NCBI GenBank assembly: GCA_030148165.1
Contig: JASBTZ010000003.1
Span: 558,001-622,000, forward strand
Source: Bacteroidota bacterium
GTDB lineage: Bacteria; Bacteroidota; Bacteroidia; Flavobacteriales_D; Crocinitomicaceae
Direction: 5' to 3'
Length of the DNA: 64,000 nucleotides
The position numbers and the translations under genes are program-made. Below, piece after piece: positions 33,942 to 41,724 of the stretch (the first letter of the stretch is position 1; each line of letters starts with the position of its first letter). The notes under the pieces were generated by a model that saw only the letters and a list, made by a program, of their open reading frames with translations, had not been told where the DNA came from and did not search any database.

Positions 33942-34940
33942 CTAAACTATCTTATAACCAACCGATTGAGCAACCGGTGTAATATCATTCAATAAGTTTC
34001 TAAAACCATTATGATCCAACTGTTGAGATGCATCTGATTTTGCAAGCGAAGGATTGGGGTGAGCCTCTATTAACAAGCCATCAATACCCATCGCAACGCA
34101 AGCTCTTGAAAGCGCGGGAACGCCATAAGCATACCCCATTGCGTGGCTTGGATCGAGAATGATCGGCAAATTAACATGCTCTTGCAACCAGGCAACGCCA
34201 CACAGGTCTAATGTGAATCTTGTTGCGGTTTCAAATGTACGCAGTCCTCTTTCACAAAGCAATACATTTGGGTTTCCTCCTGACAATACAAATTCAGCGG
34301 CCTGTACGAACTCTTTCAAGGTCGTTCCAAATCCGCGCTTAATCAATACCGGTTTTTGAGTCTTTGCACACGCTCTCAGAATTCCCTGATCATACATCGC
34401 CTTCGCACCGATCTGAATAACATCTGAATGTTCAATTACATCGTGGACATGGGTTGCATCACGAACTTCTGTTATAATGTTAAGCCCGTATTCTTCTCTC
34501 ATTTTTGCAAGAAGTTGTAAGCCTTCTAATCCGAGACCCTGAAATGAGTATGGACTGGTTCTAGGCTTGTAGCATCCTCCTCGAAGAGTTCCTAATCCAA
34601 GCTCCTTCAATAATTCTGCGGAACTTCTAATCTGCTCTTCCGATTCCACTGAACACGGGCCACCAATTAAAATGGTATTTTTAGTGTTCCCTCCAATCGT
34701 TGTGTTTCCAATAGAAACTTCTCTCTTATCCGAAATGTATTTGTTCGATGCAAGTTGAATATCGTTTTCAAAGACCCACGAGTCGGCTACTTCATTGATT
34801 ACATCATCAGGAATAGACTTTAAAGCATATCCCGTGATTAAGACATGCTGCCCATCCTTTTTAAAGATAATTGCTTTTAATTGCTTTGCTATTTCCGCGG
34901 CTCGATTAGAATCGATTGATTGCTTCAAATGAATGATCAT
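33942..34940 (-). CDS. 3-deoxy-7-phosphoheptulonate (DAHP) synthase, type I-beta
   Basis: 332-aa class I-beta synthase condensing PEP with erythrose-4-phosphate in the first step of the shikimate pathway. N-terminal ferredoxin-like regulatory domain (residues 1-75) as in Thermotoga maritima DAHPS, then the TIM barrel: LIGGPCSVESEEQIRSSA, GGCYKPRTSPYSFQGLGLEG (metal-binding Cys and PEP-binding KPRTSPYSFQG), IGAKAMYDQGILRACAKTQK, VLLCERGLRTFETATRFTLD, and ILDPSHAMGY. A KdsA role is rejected because the KdsA-specific FKASFDKANRSS block is missing. No chorismate mutase domain is attached, unlike many Bacteroidota. It sits between the epimerase-CBS gene (four-base overlap) and the HTH-phosphatase gene. 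Confidence 0.9.
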   Translation of the reverse strand: MIIHLKQSIDSNRAAEIAKQLKAIIFKKDGQHVLITGYALKSIPDDVINEVADSWVFENDIQLASNKYISDKREVSIGNTTIGGNTKNTILIGGPCSVESEEQIRSSAELLKELGLGTLRGGCYKPRTSPYSFQGLGLEGLQLLAKMREEYGLNIITEVRDATHVHDVIEHSDVIQIGAKAMYDQGILRACAKTQKPVLIKRGFGTTLKEFVQAAEFVLSGGNPNVLLCERGLRTFETATRFTLDLCGVAWLQEHVNLPIILDPSHAMGYAYGVPALSRACVAMGIDGLLIEAHPNPSLAKSDASQQLDHNGFRNLLNDITPVAQSVGYKIV

Positions 34941-35941
34941 AGCTCTCCTTTGATTAGGTTTACAAATGTAACAATTCCACTTGCAAAACCTTCATTGTTT
35001 AACACCGGGAGATACATAATTGGAAAATTACTTTGCTTGATCAGCTGAAGCATTTCCAATACTGTAGCATCTTCTTGTATGGTTACAGGCGATTTGTTGA
35101 TCAGCTCTACTCCCCTCAAAGCATTCAAATCATCCAGGTGACGTAATAATCCCTTTCGAACATCCGCATTGGAAACCAATCCCAGAAATTTCCCATCATC
35201 GTCAAGAATCAATGTAAAACCAAGTTTACCATAATCGATGCTACTTAGTATCTCTGCAAGTGAAAGTTCATCCATCCTAACAGTAGGGCTTTCATTCAAA
35301 GGAATCATAAAATCCTTCACATGAAAGTGTGATTCCACCTCTCGTTGAGTTAAGTTCATTAATGCATTACCAATACTTGCAGCATTGAAAAGATACGAGC
35401 CGGAAACGGCACTGGTAACTCCCATATTTCTTAATATGAAAGAAACTTCTGCGTTCACCCCACCATCCACATGAACGGACTTGCCTGGAAACTTTTTACG
35501 GAATTCCCTGATCTTGGCAAAGTTGACCGTATCAAATTTACCTCCACTTTGACCTGGAATCGTTGCCATGATCAATATAAAATCGAAGTCGTTAAACTCG
35601 TCAAATGCGTCAACTGATGTTGGTGTAATTACCGCTATACCCTTTTTTCCGGTCACTTCCATGGGTATCTGAAGTTCTTCTTTCAGATCTTCATATTGAA
35701 AGGTGACATATTCGACAGGGTTATCGATCAACTCCTGATAATATTTGGATGGACTTTCTGTAATAATGTGAAGATCTATTGGTAGATCGCACATTTCACG
35801 AATCCTTTTAATGTCCTCAAACACAGAAAGGTCGTCGTTGCAATCTACGTGAAGCAGATCCACCTGGTGCTCCATCAAATCTTCAATAACCTCCTTCAAA
35901 GGTCGGTTCTTATCACTATATATGGATGCTGAAATCTTCAT
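34937..35941 (-). CDS. Ribulose-phosphate 3-epimerase fused to a C-terminal CBS-domain pair
   Basis: 334 aa. Residues 1-210 are a TIM-barrel like pentose-5-phosphate 3-epimerase: ISASIYSDKNRPLKEVIEDL, HVDCNDD and DLHIITESP (metal ligands His, Asp and His kept), FILIMATIPGQSGGKFDTVN (normally MTVNPGFGGQKF), and HVDGGVNAE with the fourth ligand Asp. Usual lengths are about 220, so the remainder is extra: residues about 215-334 are two CBS modules (DFMIPLNESPTVRMDELSLA ... VSNADVRKGLLRHLDDLN and TIQEDATVLEMLQLIKQSNF), which commonly sense adenine nucleotides. Compare KdsD, an isomerase plus CBS pair that feeds Kdo synthesis. Overlaps DAHP synthase by four bases. Confidence 0.8.
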   Translation of the reverse strand: MKISASIYSDKNRPLKEVIEDLMEHQVDLLHVDCNDDLSVFEDIKRIREMCDLPIDLHIITESPSKYYQELIDNPVEYVTFQYEDLKEELQIPMEVTGKKGIAVITPTSVDAFDEFNDFDFILIMATIPGQSGGKFDTVNFAKIREFRKKFPGKSVHVDGGVNAEVSFILRNMGVTSAVSGSYLFNAASIGNALMNLTQREVESHFHVKDFMIPLNESPTVRMDELSLAEILSSIDYGKLGFTLILDDDGKFLGLVSNADVRKGLLRHLDDLNALRGVELINKSPVTIQEDATVLEMLQLIKQSNFPIMYLPVLNNEGFASGIVTFVNLIKGEL

Positions 35942-36324
35942 TCATTAATGTTAACAATCGGTTCGAACTGGTCGTTGCAGATAATGATTTCAAAATATGT
36001 TTTATCGTCACCGAGTTTTTCACGGAGGTCCACTTGTAATTTTGAAAGAGTTATCTTTTCCTCTAGTGAAACAGTTTTCGTCTTACTGTCTTTGGCAATA
36101 AGCAACAACTGATAGTTTCCATCACTTGATAACAGCTGAATATCCTGTTCCTTTCCTGTTAGCAGATCATGGTCTTTCCAATAGTTAGCAATTTTAGCAG
36201 CCATTTCATGATCCTTAGGGTCAGGAAAATAGACGCTAAATTTATCACCACCATCCACGTGATTTCCATAACCTGATGTACAGGATAGCAGCCCAAGCGA
36301 TATAAAGATCAACGACTTTCTCAA
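35938..36324 (-). CDS. Small predicted lipoprotein, function unknown (128 aa)
   Basis: The N-terminus MRKSLIFISLGLLSCTSG contains a lipoprotein signal peptide with lipobox LLSC (Cys15). The mature part is about 110 residues, mixed alpha/beta (KFSVYFPDPKDHEMAAKIANY, KITLSKLQVDLREKL), with no named domain recognised. The frame has no ATG at the beginning: it opens at a TTG (36322-36324), with a stop four codons further upstream, so a TTG start is the only good choice. The stop overlaps the epimerase-CBS start (ATGA), making it the first gene of the six-gene operon that ends with the UMF1 transporter. Confidence 0.6.
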   Translation of the reverse strand: MRKSLIFISLGLLSCTSGYGNHVDGGDKFSVYFPDPKDHEMAAKIANYWKDHDLLTGKEQDIQLLSSDGNYQLLLIAKDSKTKTVSLEEKITLSKLQVDLREKLGDDKTYFEIIICNDQFEPIVNINE

Positions 36325-36443
36325 AGTAATTTCCCGCTAAGTTAACTAAAACTAGGCGCGTATTGACCTTGAATTTGACGCAGTTTTCAACGATTGATTG
36401 TCATATTCGATTACTGCGTTCATAATTCTTTATATTCGTTCAC

Positions 36444-37679
36444 ATGAAGTACAAAGAGATGGAATTACGAGATCAGCTATTTACCGGAGCGTCAAAACGT
36501 GAAAGCCTATACGATTTGAGGGTTCCTAATGACTGGAACAGCAAACTGATCATCTTCATACATGGCTTCAACGGATTCAAAGACTGGGGATGCTGGAACC
36601 TCGTTGAAAAGTTCTTTGTAGATCAGCATTATGGATTCCTGAAGTATAATGTTAGTCACAACGGTTGTTCAACTGAAAGTCCGGAGGATTTTGTTGATCT
36701 GGAAGCGTATGGACACAACACCTACATGAAGGAAATCAATGATCTGGAAAGCATCCTTTCAATCGTAAAAGGCCAGTTTGAAGTCTTGCCGGAAATTTAT
36801 CTCATCGGACATTCTCGCGGTGGAGGAATTGCTCTACTTCAATCTCATCAGGATGACATACTGAAAATCTGTTCCTGGGCCGGTATTTCGAACATTGAGC
36901 GACGCTTTCCCAAAGGATCAGATCTGGATCAGTGGCAGCAAGATGGCGTTCGTTACTATCATAATGGCCGGACAGGTCAGAAAATGCCGTTATACTTTGA
37001 TGTTTTTGAAGATTTCACCGCTAACAGAAAGCGATTGAACATCGAATACCACTGTCGTACCTCGAACAAGCCAACGCTTGTTGTACACGGTGATCAAGAC
37101 AAGGCGGTTTCCATATCTGAGGGTGAGGAAATTGCTTCCTGGCTCAATACGGAGCTTAAAATTATTCGGAATACTGAACATACCTTTGGGTCTTCTCACC
37201 CTTGGGATTCAGATCAATTACCACAGGATCTCAAGTTGGTGTGTCAGCTGACACTGGCATTTTTTGATGAACCGATTAACTTCTCCTTACTCGAGAAAGA
37301 AAGTTTGATTGCTGATCTAATTAAGTTGGCTAAATCAGACAGTACTGTGAGAGATGTTGAATTCGATTTTTTACATACACTTGCCAGGCAAATCGGGATC
37401 ACGACAGATGATTTCGAATCTTTATTCAACAAGTATATAAGTTATAACCCTCCCACCCTGGAAGTCGACCGCATCGTCCAATTTCAGCGATTGATTCTCC
37501 TGATGAATGTAGATCAGGAATCAGATGAAAAAGAGATTGCCATGGTGAGAAATATGGGGATACGAATGGGGCTCAATCCTCAGGCGACCAACGAAGTCCT
37601 CAATGTAATGAACGATTATCCGGAGAAGGTAATACCACCAAAGCGATTAATTGAGATCTTTAAAACCTTTCACAATTAG
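36444..37679 (+). CDS. Alpha/beta hydrolase fused to a C-terminal TerB-like domain
   Basis: 411 aa. Residues about 1-270 are an alpha/beta hydrolase: IFIHGFNGFKDWGCWNLVEK (oxyanion loop HGF), nucleophile elbow GHSRGGGIAL (Ser near residue 128), acid VVHGDQDKAVS and base His in NTEHTFGSSHPW. Residues about 285-411 resemble the TerB/tellurite-resistance helical domain: LIADLIKLAKSDSTVRDVEF, FLHTLARQIGITTDDFESLF, and a matching second half. In most Bacteroidota such TerB-like proteins are separate genes, so the fusion stands out. No tellurium-resistance cluster is nearby. Convergent with the DCC protein gene, overlapping it by four bases. Substrate unknown. Confidence 0.78.
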   Translation: MKYKEMELRDQLFTGASKRESLYDLRVPNDWNSKLIIFIHGFNGFKDWGCWNLVEKFFVDQHYGFLKYNVSHNGCSTESPEDFVDLEAYGHNTYMKEINDLESILSIVKGQFEVLPEIYLIGHSRGGGIALLQSHQDDILKICSWAGISNIERRFPKGSDLDQWQQDGVRYYHNGRTGQKMPLYFDVFEDFTANRKRLNIEYHCRTSNKPTLVVHGDQDKAVSISEGEEIASWLNTELKIIRNTEHTFGSSHPWDSDQLPQDLKLVCQLTLAFFDEPINFSLLEKESLIADLIKLAKSDSTVRDVEFDFLHTLARQIGITTDDFESLFNKYISYNPPTLEVDRIVQFQRLILLMNVDQESDEKEIAMVRNMGIRMGLNPQATNEVLNVMNDYPEKVIPPKRLIEIFKTFHN

Positions 37680-38074
37680 AGAAATCGAGTCTTTTCCTCT
37701 TCAGATGGCTTATAGCAAAAGTTTGAATAGATACGATGACGGCGTTTCGCAATTCCGTTATAAAGCCAATCCCTGATTGGCCGAGGAATGATGATCAGTA
37801 ATCTCAAAAGGTTGCCGGGAAACTTCATATAGCGTCCAATCTTCATCGCTGCTGTTGACCGTTCGTACAGTAAGCCGTTCTCGGTATAATAAAACGTTTC
37901 CAGGTTTGGAGTTTTCCACCCCCTTTCTTTAAATAAAGTAATGGTAAAGGCGGATTGAAGCGATGCGAATTTCAATACGTGATCCTTCTCGTGACGTAGA
38001 ATATAAGCGACAGATCGGTTGCAAAAGCCACAATCTCCATCATAGAAAACGATTTGATCTATCTCCTTATCCAC
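37676..38074 (-). CDS. DCC-family (DUF393) thiol-disulphide oxidoreductase-like protein
   Basis: 132 aa, signature VFYDGDCGFCNRSVAYILRH at residues 9-28, the DxDCxxC (DCC) motif of DUF393. Followed by KFASLQSAFT and a Tyr-rich segment YTENGLLYERSTAAMKIGRY, typical of the family, and a C-terminal PRPIRDWLYNGIAKRRHRI. Members are widespread in Bacteroidota and thought to be thioredoxin-fold oxidoreductases, but the role is not known. The stop overlaps the end of the hydrolase-TerB gene (convergent). Divergent from the 3-hydroxybutyryl-CoA dehydrogenase gene 67 bases away. Confidence 0.85.
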   Translation of the reverse strand: MDKEIDQIVFYDGDCGFCNRSVAYILRHEKDHVLKFASLQSAFTITLFKERGWKTPNLETFYYTENGLLYERSTAAMKIGRYMKFPGNLLRLLIIIPRPIRDWLYNGIAKRRHRIYSNFCYKPSEEEKTRFL

Positions 38075-38086
38075 CTTCCAAAGTTA

Positions 38087-38120
38087 TTGATTCATAAACT
38101 TATTTGGAATATTATCTTTG
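38087..38120 (+). promoter_or_regulatory. Predicted promoter of the 3-hydroxyacyl-CoA dehydrogenase gene
   Basis: TTG (38087-38089), 23-base spacer, TATCTTTG (38113-38120), the latter a perfect TANNTTTG box. The predicted start near 38127 is 15 bases before the ATG at 38142 and excludes the upstream in-frame start at 38118. Confidence 0.5.
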
Positions 38121-38141
38121 TGTATTACAAAAAATGAAATC

Positions 38142-39032
38142 ATGAAAAAGGTAGCAGTTATTGGAGCAGGAACAATGGGAAATGGTATTGCGCATACATT
38201 TGCACAATTCGGATTTGAAGTAGCACTGGTAGATGTATCACAGGATTCTCTGGATAAGGGGATAGCTACGATCACGAAGAATTTAGATCGAATGGTAGCC
38301 AAAGAGAAGATCAGCGAGAACGACAAGAACAGTACGCTTGGAAATATCACGACCCATACCGAATTGATTGAAGGTGTTGAAAACGCTGAACTGGTTGTTG
38401 AAGCGGCAACTGAAAATATCGATTTGAAATTAAAAATATTTCAGGATCTGTGTAAAATGACCCCGGACAACGCGATCCTTGCCACTAACACATCTTCTAT
38501 ATCTATTACAAAAATTGCCGCATCTACTAATCGTCCTGATAAAGTAATCGGAATGCATTTTATGAATCCGGTACCAGTCATGAAATTGGTTGAGATTATA
38601 CGGGGATACGATACGTCAGACGATGTTACGAAGATTATCATGGACACTTCTAAAAAGCTTGGAAAAGTTCCCGTAGAAGTGAATGATTATCCCGGATTCG
38701 TTGCAAATAGAATACTAATGCCAATGATCAATGAAGCGATTATCACGCTTAACGAAGGTGTTGCTGGTGTTCAAGAAATTGACACCGTTATGAAACTCGG
38801 GATGGCCCATCCAATGGGACCACTTCAGCTGGCCGATTTCATCGGTCTGGATGTTTGTCTGGCAATCATGGAAGTTCTCCATGATGGACTTGGTAATGAT
38901 AAGTATGCGCCTTGTCCGCTGTTAGTCAACATGGTTGCAGGTGGAAGGAAGGGCGTAAAATCAGGAGAAGGATTTTACTCATGGACTCACGGTACGAAGG
39001 ATCTAATCGTAGCTGATAACTTTAAAAAGTAG
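38142..39032 (+). CDS. 3-hydroxybutyryl-CoA dehydrogenase
   Basis: 297 aa from the ATG at 38142 (the eight upstream codons carry a promoter box and are not translated). NAD(P)-dependent oxidation of 3-hydroxyacyl-CoA in fatty-acid or aromatic degradation and butanoate metabolism. Motifs: VAVIGAGTMGNGIAHTFAQF (Rossmann loop), ATNTSSISITKIAA, the catalytic His in GMHFMNPVPVMKLVEI, the substrate-domain NRILMPMINEA and GMAHPMGPLQLADFIGLDV. Length and layout match Hbd/PaaH. It is followed after two bases by an SRPBCC/GyrI gene, probably co-transcribed. Confidence 0.92.
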   Translation: MKKVAVIGAGTMGNGIAHTFAQFGFEVALVDVSQDSLDKGIATITKNLDRMVAKEKISENDKNSTLGNITTHTELIEGVENAELVVEAATENIDLKLKIFQDLCKMTPDNAILATNTSSISITKIAASTNRPDKVIGMHFMNPVPVMKLVEIIRGYDTSDDVTKIIMDTSKKLGKVPVEVNDYPGFVANRILMPMINEAIITLNEGVAGVQEIDTVMKLGMAHPMGPLQLADFIGLDVCLAIMEVLHDGLGNDKYAPCPLLVNMVAGGRKGVKSGEGFYSWTHGTKDLIVADNFKK

Positions 39033-39034
39033 AG

Positions 39035-39958
39035 ATGCCAACCGCTCACGTCAGTCGTTCAATTGAAATCCACGCACCTGTCGACAGAGTATTTGAGGCT
39101 GTCAATGATTTTAACAAATGGGTTAAGTGGTCACCATGGTTAATCATGGAGCCCGAAGTTGACAATTCTGTTAGCGAAGCAGGGAAATATAATGAATGGG
39201 AAGGACGTAGGTCTGGAAAAGGCAATATGCGCATCCTTGGAGAGGAACAAAACAAGAGTATCGACATAAAACTTCAATTCTTAAAACCCTTTAAATCGAG
39301 GTCTAAAATCCGATTCGAATTTGAATCAACGGGCGAATCTTCGAAAGCCACATGGATCATGGACAACAAAATGCCTTTCTTTTTCTTCTTCATGAAGAAA
39401 ATGATGGAGGTTTATATCGGCATGGATTTCGAAAGGGGTCTCCGGATGTTGAAGGAATATTGCGAAGACGGCAAAGCGCATTCACGCATAGAGTTCACCG
39501 GTGAGGAAAAACAGGAAGCAATACACTATGTTGCAATTGAAACGGAGTGCACGAAAGAGACCATGGCCAAAAAGATGCAAGAGGACTTCCCGAAACTATT
39601 TGGTTACATCGGTGAGAACGAACTGGAGATGACCGGTGTTTTCTTCACACAGTACCTGAAATGGAACATGAAGCGAAATCGAATTGTTTACCGAACCGGG
39701 GCAGGTGTAAAATCACTACCGGATAAGGTTTCCGAAACCATCATTAAAGGAACTATTCCAGCATGTAAGGTTTACACTTTGGAACATTTTGGACCTTATC
39801 ACCATTTAGGAAATGCATGGAGCACCTTATACACGATGCAACGCACAAAGGATTTCAAGATCAATAAAGCGATCTATCCATTTGAAACGTATCACAACAA
39901 ACCGGGTGAAGTTCCCAATTATGAACTACACACCAAGATTCATTTTCCGATAAAATAA
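39035..39958 (+). CDS. SRPBCC domain fused to GyrI-like effector-binding domain
   Basis: 307 aa. The N-terminal 150 residues form an SRPBCC (START-like) hydrophobic ligand-binding domain: SIEIHAPVDRVFEAVNDFNK, WSPWLIMEPEVDN, and a basic/aromatic MPFFFFFMKKMMEVYIGM helix. The C-terminal half (about 170-307) resembles a GyrI/AraC effector-binding barrel: GTIPACKVYTLEHFGPYHHL and the closing YELHTKIHFPIK, as in GyrI-like small-molecule-binding domains. This two-domain form without a DNA-binding domain is found in Bacteroidota. It follows the 3-hydroxyacyl-CoA dehydrogenase by two bases and ends one base before the convergent menB gene. Ligand unknown. Confidence 0.8.
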   Translation: MPTAHVSRSIEIHAPVDRVFEAVNDFNKWVKWSPWLIMEPEVDNSVSEAGKYNEWEGRRSGKGNMRILGEEQNKSIDIKLQFLKPFKSRSKIRFEFESTGESSKATWIMDNKMPFFFFFMKKMMEVYIGMDFERGLRMLKEYCEDGKAHSRIEFTGEEKQEAIHYVAIETECTKETMAKKMQEDFPKLFGYIGENELEMTGVFFTQYLKWNMKRNRIVYRTGAGVKSLPDKVSETIIKGTIPACKVYTLEHFGPYHHLGNAWSTLYTMQRTKDFKINKAIYPFETYHNKPGEVPNYELHTKIHFPIK

Positions 39959-40801
39959 TTAAGGAAACTTTGGGAACTTGGAGAAGTCGCGTTTTCTTTT
40001 CTCGAGAAATGCATTTCGGCCTTCTTCAGCTTCGTCTGTCATATACGCTAAACGTGTTGCCTCGCCAGCGTAGACTTGTTGGCCAACCAAACCATCATCG
40101 ATCAGGTTAAACCCAAACTTGAGCATTTTAATGGCTGTTGGACTCTTCGTCATAATCTCCTGTGCCCAATCATAAGCCGTTTGTTCCAATTCATCATGGG
40201 GAACCACAGCATTGACCATTCCCATATCGTAAGCCTCCTGTGCAGAGTAATCTCTTCCCAGGAAAAATATTTCACGTGCTCTTTTCTGACCAACTTGTCT
40301 CGCCAGGTAAGCGGAACCAAATCCTCCATCAAAACTAGCGACGTCTGCATCTGTCTGTTTGAAAATCGCATGTTCTTTACTTGCAATGGTCATGTCACAT
40401 ACTACATGTAGACTATGTCCTCCACCTACAGCCCATCCGGGAACAACAGCAATTACCACTTTATTCATAAATCGGATCTGCCGCTGAACATCCAAAATAT
40501 TGAACTTAACAACGCCATCTTCTCCCTGATATCCTCTTTTCGCACGAACGCGTTGATCTCCTCCTGAACAGAAGGCCCAACCTCCGTCTTTAGGTGATGG
40601 ACCTTCTCCGGTAATTAACACCACTCCTATTTCCTGCGACTCATGCGAAATGATCAAAGCTTCAAGCAATTCATCTACGGTTTTTGGAGTAAAGGCATTT
40701 CTGCATTCGGGACGATTAAATGCAATACGAGCAACACCGTCTGCTTGCTTAAAGGTTATTTCTTCGTATTCTTTTACGGTCTTCCAGTTGATATCAGCCA
40801 T
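39959..40801 (-). CDS. menB: 1,4-dihydroxy-2-naphthoyl-CoA synthase
   Basis: Crotonase-fold enzyme (280 aa from the ATG at 40801) forming the naphthoquinone ring from o-succinylbenzoyl-CoA in menaquinone synthesis, the respiratory quinone of this phylum. MenB-specific features: FNRPECRNAFTPKTVDEL, CSGGDQRVRAKRGYQGEDGV (the flexible loop and oxyanion Gly), VPGWAVGGGHSLHVVCDMTI, and the C-terminal SFDGGFGSAYLARQVGQKRA with the Tyr of the active site and KRKRDFSKFPKFP tail. The upstream frame (to 40819) only adds MKQRII. It is last in a leftward operon after an AAC(3)-like gene but has its own -7 box. Other men genes are not in the window. Confidence 0.95.
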   Translation of the reverse strand: MADINWKTVKEYEEITFKQADGVARIAFNRPECRNAFTPKTVDELLEALIISHESQEIGVVLITGEGPSPKDGGWAFCSGGDQRVRAKRGYQGEDGVVKFNILDVQRQIRFMNKVVIAVVPGWAVGGGHSLHVVCDMTIASKEHAIFKQTDADVASFDGGFGSAYLARQVGQKRAREIFFLGRDYSAQEAYDMGMVNAVVPHDELEQTAYDWAQEIMTKSPTAIKMLKFGFNLIDDGLVGQQVYAGEATRLAYMTDEAEEGRNAFLEKRKRDFSKFPKFP

Positions 40802-40816
40802 AATGATCCTTTGCTT

Positions 40817-40824
40817 CAAATTTA
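40817..40824 (-). promoter_or_regulatory. -7 promoter box upstream of menB
   Basis: Minus strand TAAATTTG, an exact match to TANNTTTG, lies 16 bases before the ATG at 40801 in the 26-base gap between the AAC(3)-like gene and menB. No matching -33 TTG was found, so it is a half-site; it would allow menB to be expressed separately from the operon. Confidence 0.3.
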
Positions 40825-40827
40825 AGA

Positions 40828-41721
40828 TTATTCTCCTTGAGGCGTATACATGGTTACCCCATTTTCGTGATATTCCTTAAGCATTAACTCAAACATGGCC
40901 TTGGCATCTGTCATCAGGGATTCTGCCTCACCAATTCTGACACGCTTCATAACTCCTCGCTCAATAAACAAGGGAATGAGTCCGTCGCAATTGCGCTTTG
41001 CAGATTGTGGTGGATTGTGAACCTTCGTTTTCATCGATTTTCTTTGGCCATCAGGAAAGACTAACTCTACTTCAAATTCCTCCGGATAATAAACGGGAAA
41101 CTTAAAATTGGCAACAGCATCTTCAAGCGTGTGAAGACTAGTCCCTGCATTGTCAAGTGTCACACCCAGATATAAAATCTTGCCGCCTCGTTCAGCTACT
41201 CGATAAAAAGGACTATTCTGATTGTAGGGTGTGAGCTGACCAAAATGACCTTCTGTGAAATACTTCGCGTCCGGGCCGATACAAGAAACAGGTTCGGTAG
41301 GATGGCCACTTCTAACGGCTTCAGGTAGTTTCCTGAAGTATTCTGTTATTGCGCCTAGTGCCGACGGTGTTTCGGCAACATTAAATTCTTTAATTCTCTT
41401 AATATAATCCAACTGGAGTCCGGGATTTGGAGAAGTAGGCATGAGTAAGTTTCCTGTGGGTCCAACTACTTCCAGCAGCGCATCAACCACCGTCTTCGGA
41501 CCACCATCAACAAAACCAATTTGAGAAAGACTTGAATGAACCAATAAAGTATCACCAGCAGCTATTCCTGCCCCCTGTAAGTCTTCGATTAGCTTGTCTT
41601 TCGTGTATACCCTGCCCTCTTCTTTGGCACGTTGAAGCTCTTTTTCTCGCTGTAGTTTCTTTCGGCTACGAAATTTCTGAAGGATAAAATCGGGAGCGAT
41701 CTTTCTGATAAAAGCGCGCAT
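40828..41721 (-). CDS. AAC(3)-family (YokD-like) N-acetyltransferase
   Basis: 297 aa of the aminoglycoside 3-N-acetyltransferase superfamily, which acetylates amino groups from acetyl-CoA. Segments: LLVHSSLSQIGFVDGGPKTV, LLMPTSPNPG, ALGAITEYFRKLPEAVRSGH (equivalent of the RSxHP block) and SLHTLEDAVANFKFPVYYPE with the HxxE catalytic region. An N-terminal basic segment (residues 1-35: RKIAPDFILQKFRSRKKLQRE) precedes the enzyme fold. In Bacteroidota most such chromosomal homologues are not drug resistance genes but act in surface carbohydrate or unknown amino-sugar modification, so resistance must not be assumed. It is three bases after a TonB-like gene in a four-gene operon. Confidence 0.82.
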   Translation of the reverse strand: MRAFIRKIAPDFILQKFRSRKKLQREKELQRAKEEGRVYTKDKLIEDLQGAGIAAGDTLLVHSSLSQIGFVDGGPKTVVDALLEVVGPTGNLLMPTSPNPGLQLDYIKRIKEFNVAETPSALGAITEYFRKLPEAVRSGHPTEPVSCIGPDAKYFTEGHFGQLTPYNQNSPFYRVAERGGKILYLGVTLDNAGTSLHTLEDAVANFKFPVYYPEEFEVELVFPDGQRKSMKTKVHNPPQSAKRNCDGLIPLFIERGVMKRVRIGEAESLMTDAKAMFELMLKEYHENGVTMYTPQGE

Positions 41722-41724
41722 AAA

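Noticed and set aside
33942-34940. DAHP synthase as KdsA (Kdo-8-phosphate synthase)
   Set aside because: The YKPRTSPYSFQGLG block is the DAHP synthase type; KdsA carries a FKASFDKANRSS block, which is missing.
40828-41721. Antibiotic resistance gene
   Set aside because: AAC(3)-type similarity is real, but the gene sits in a house-keeping operon with menB and no mobile context; resistance is not supported.
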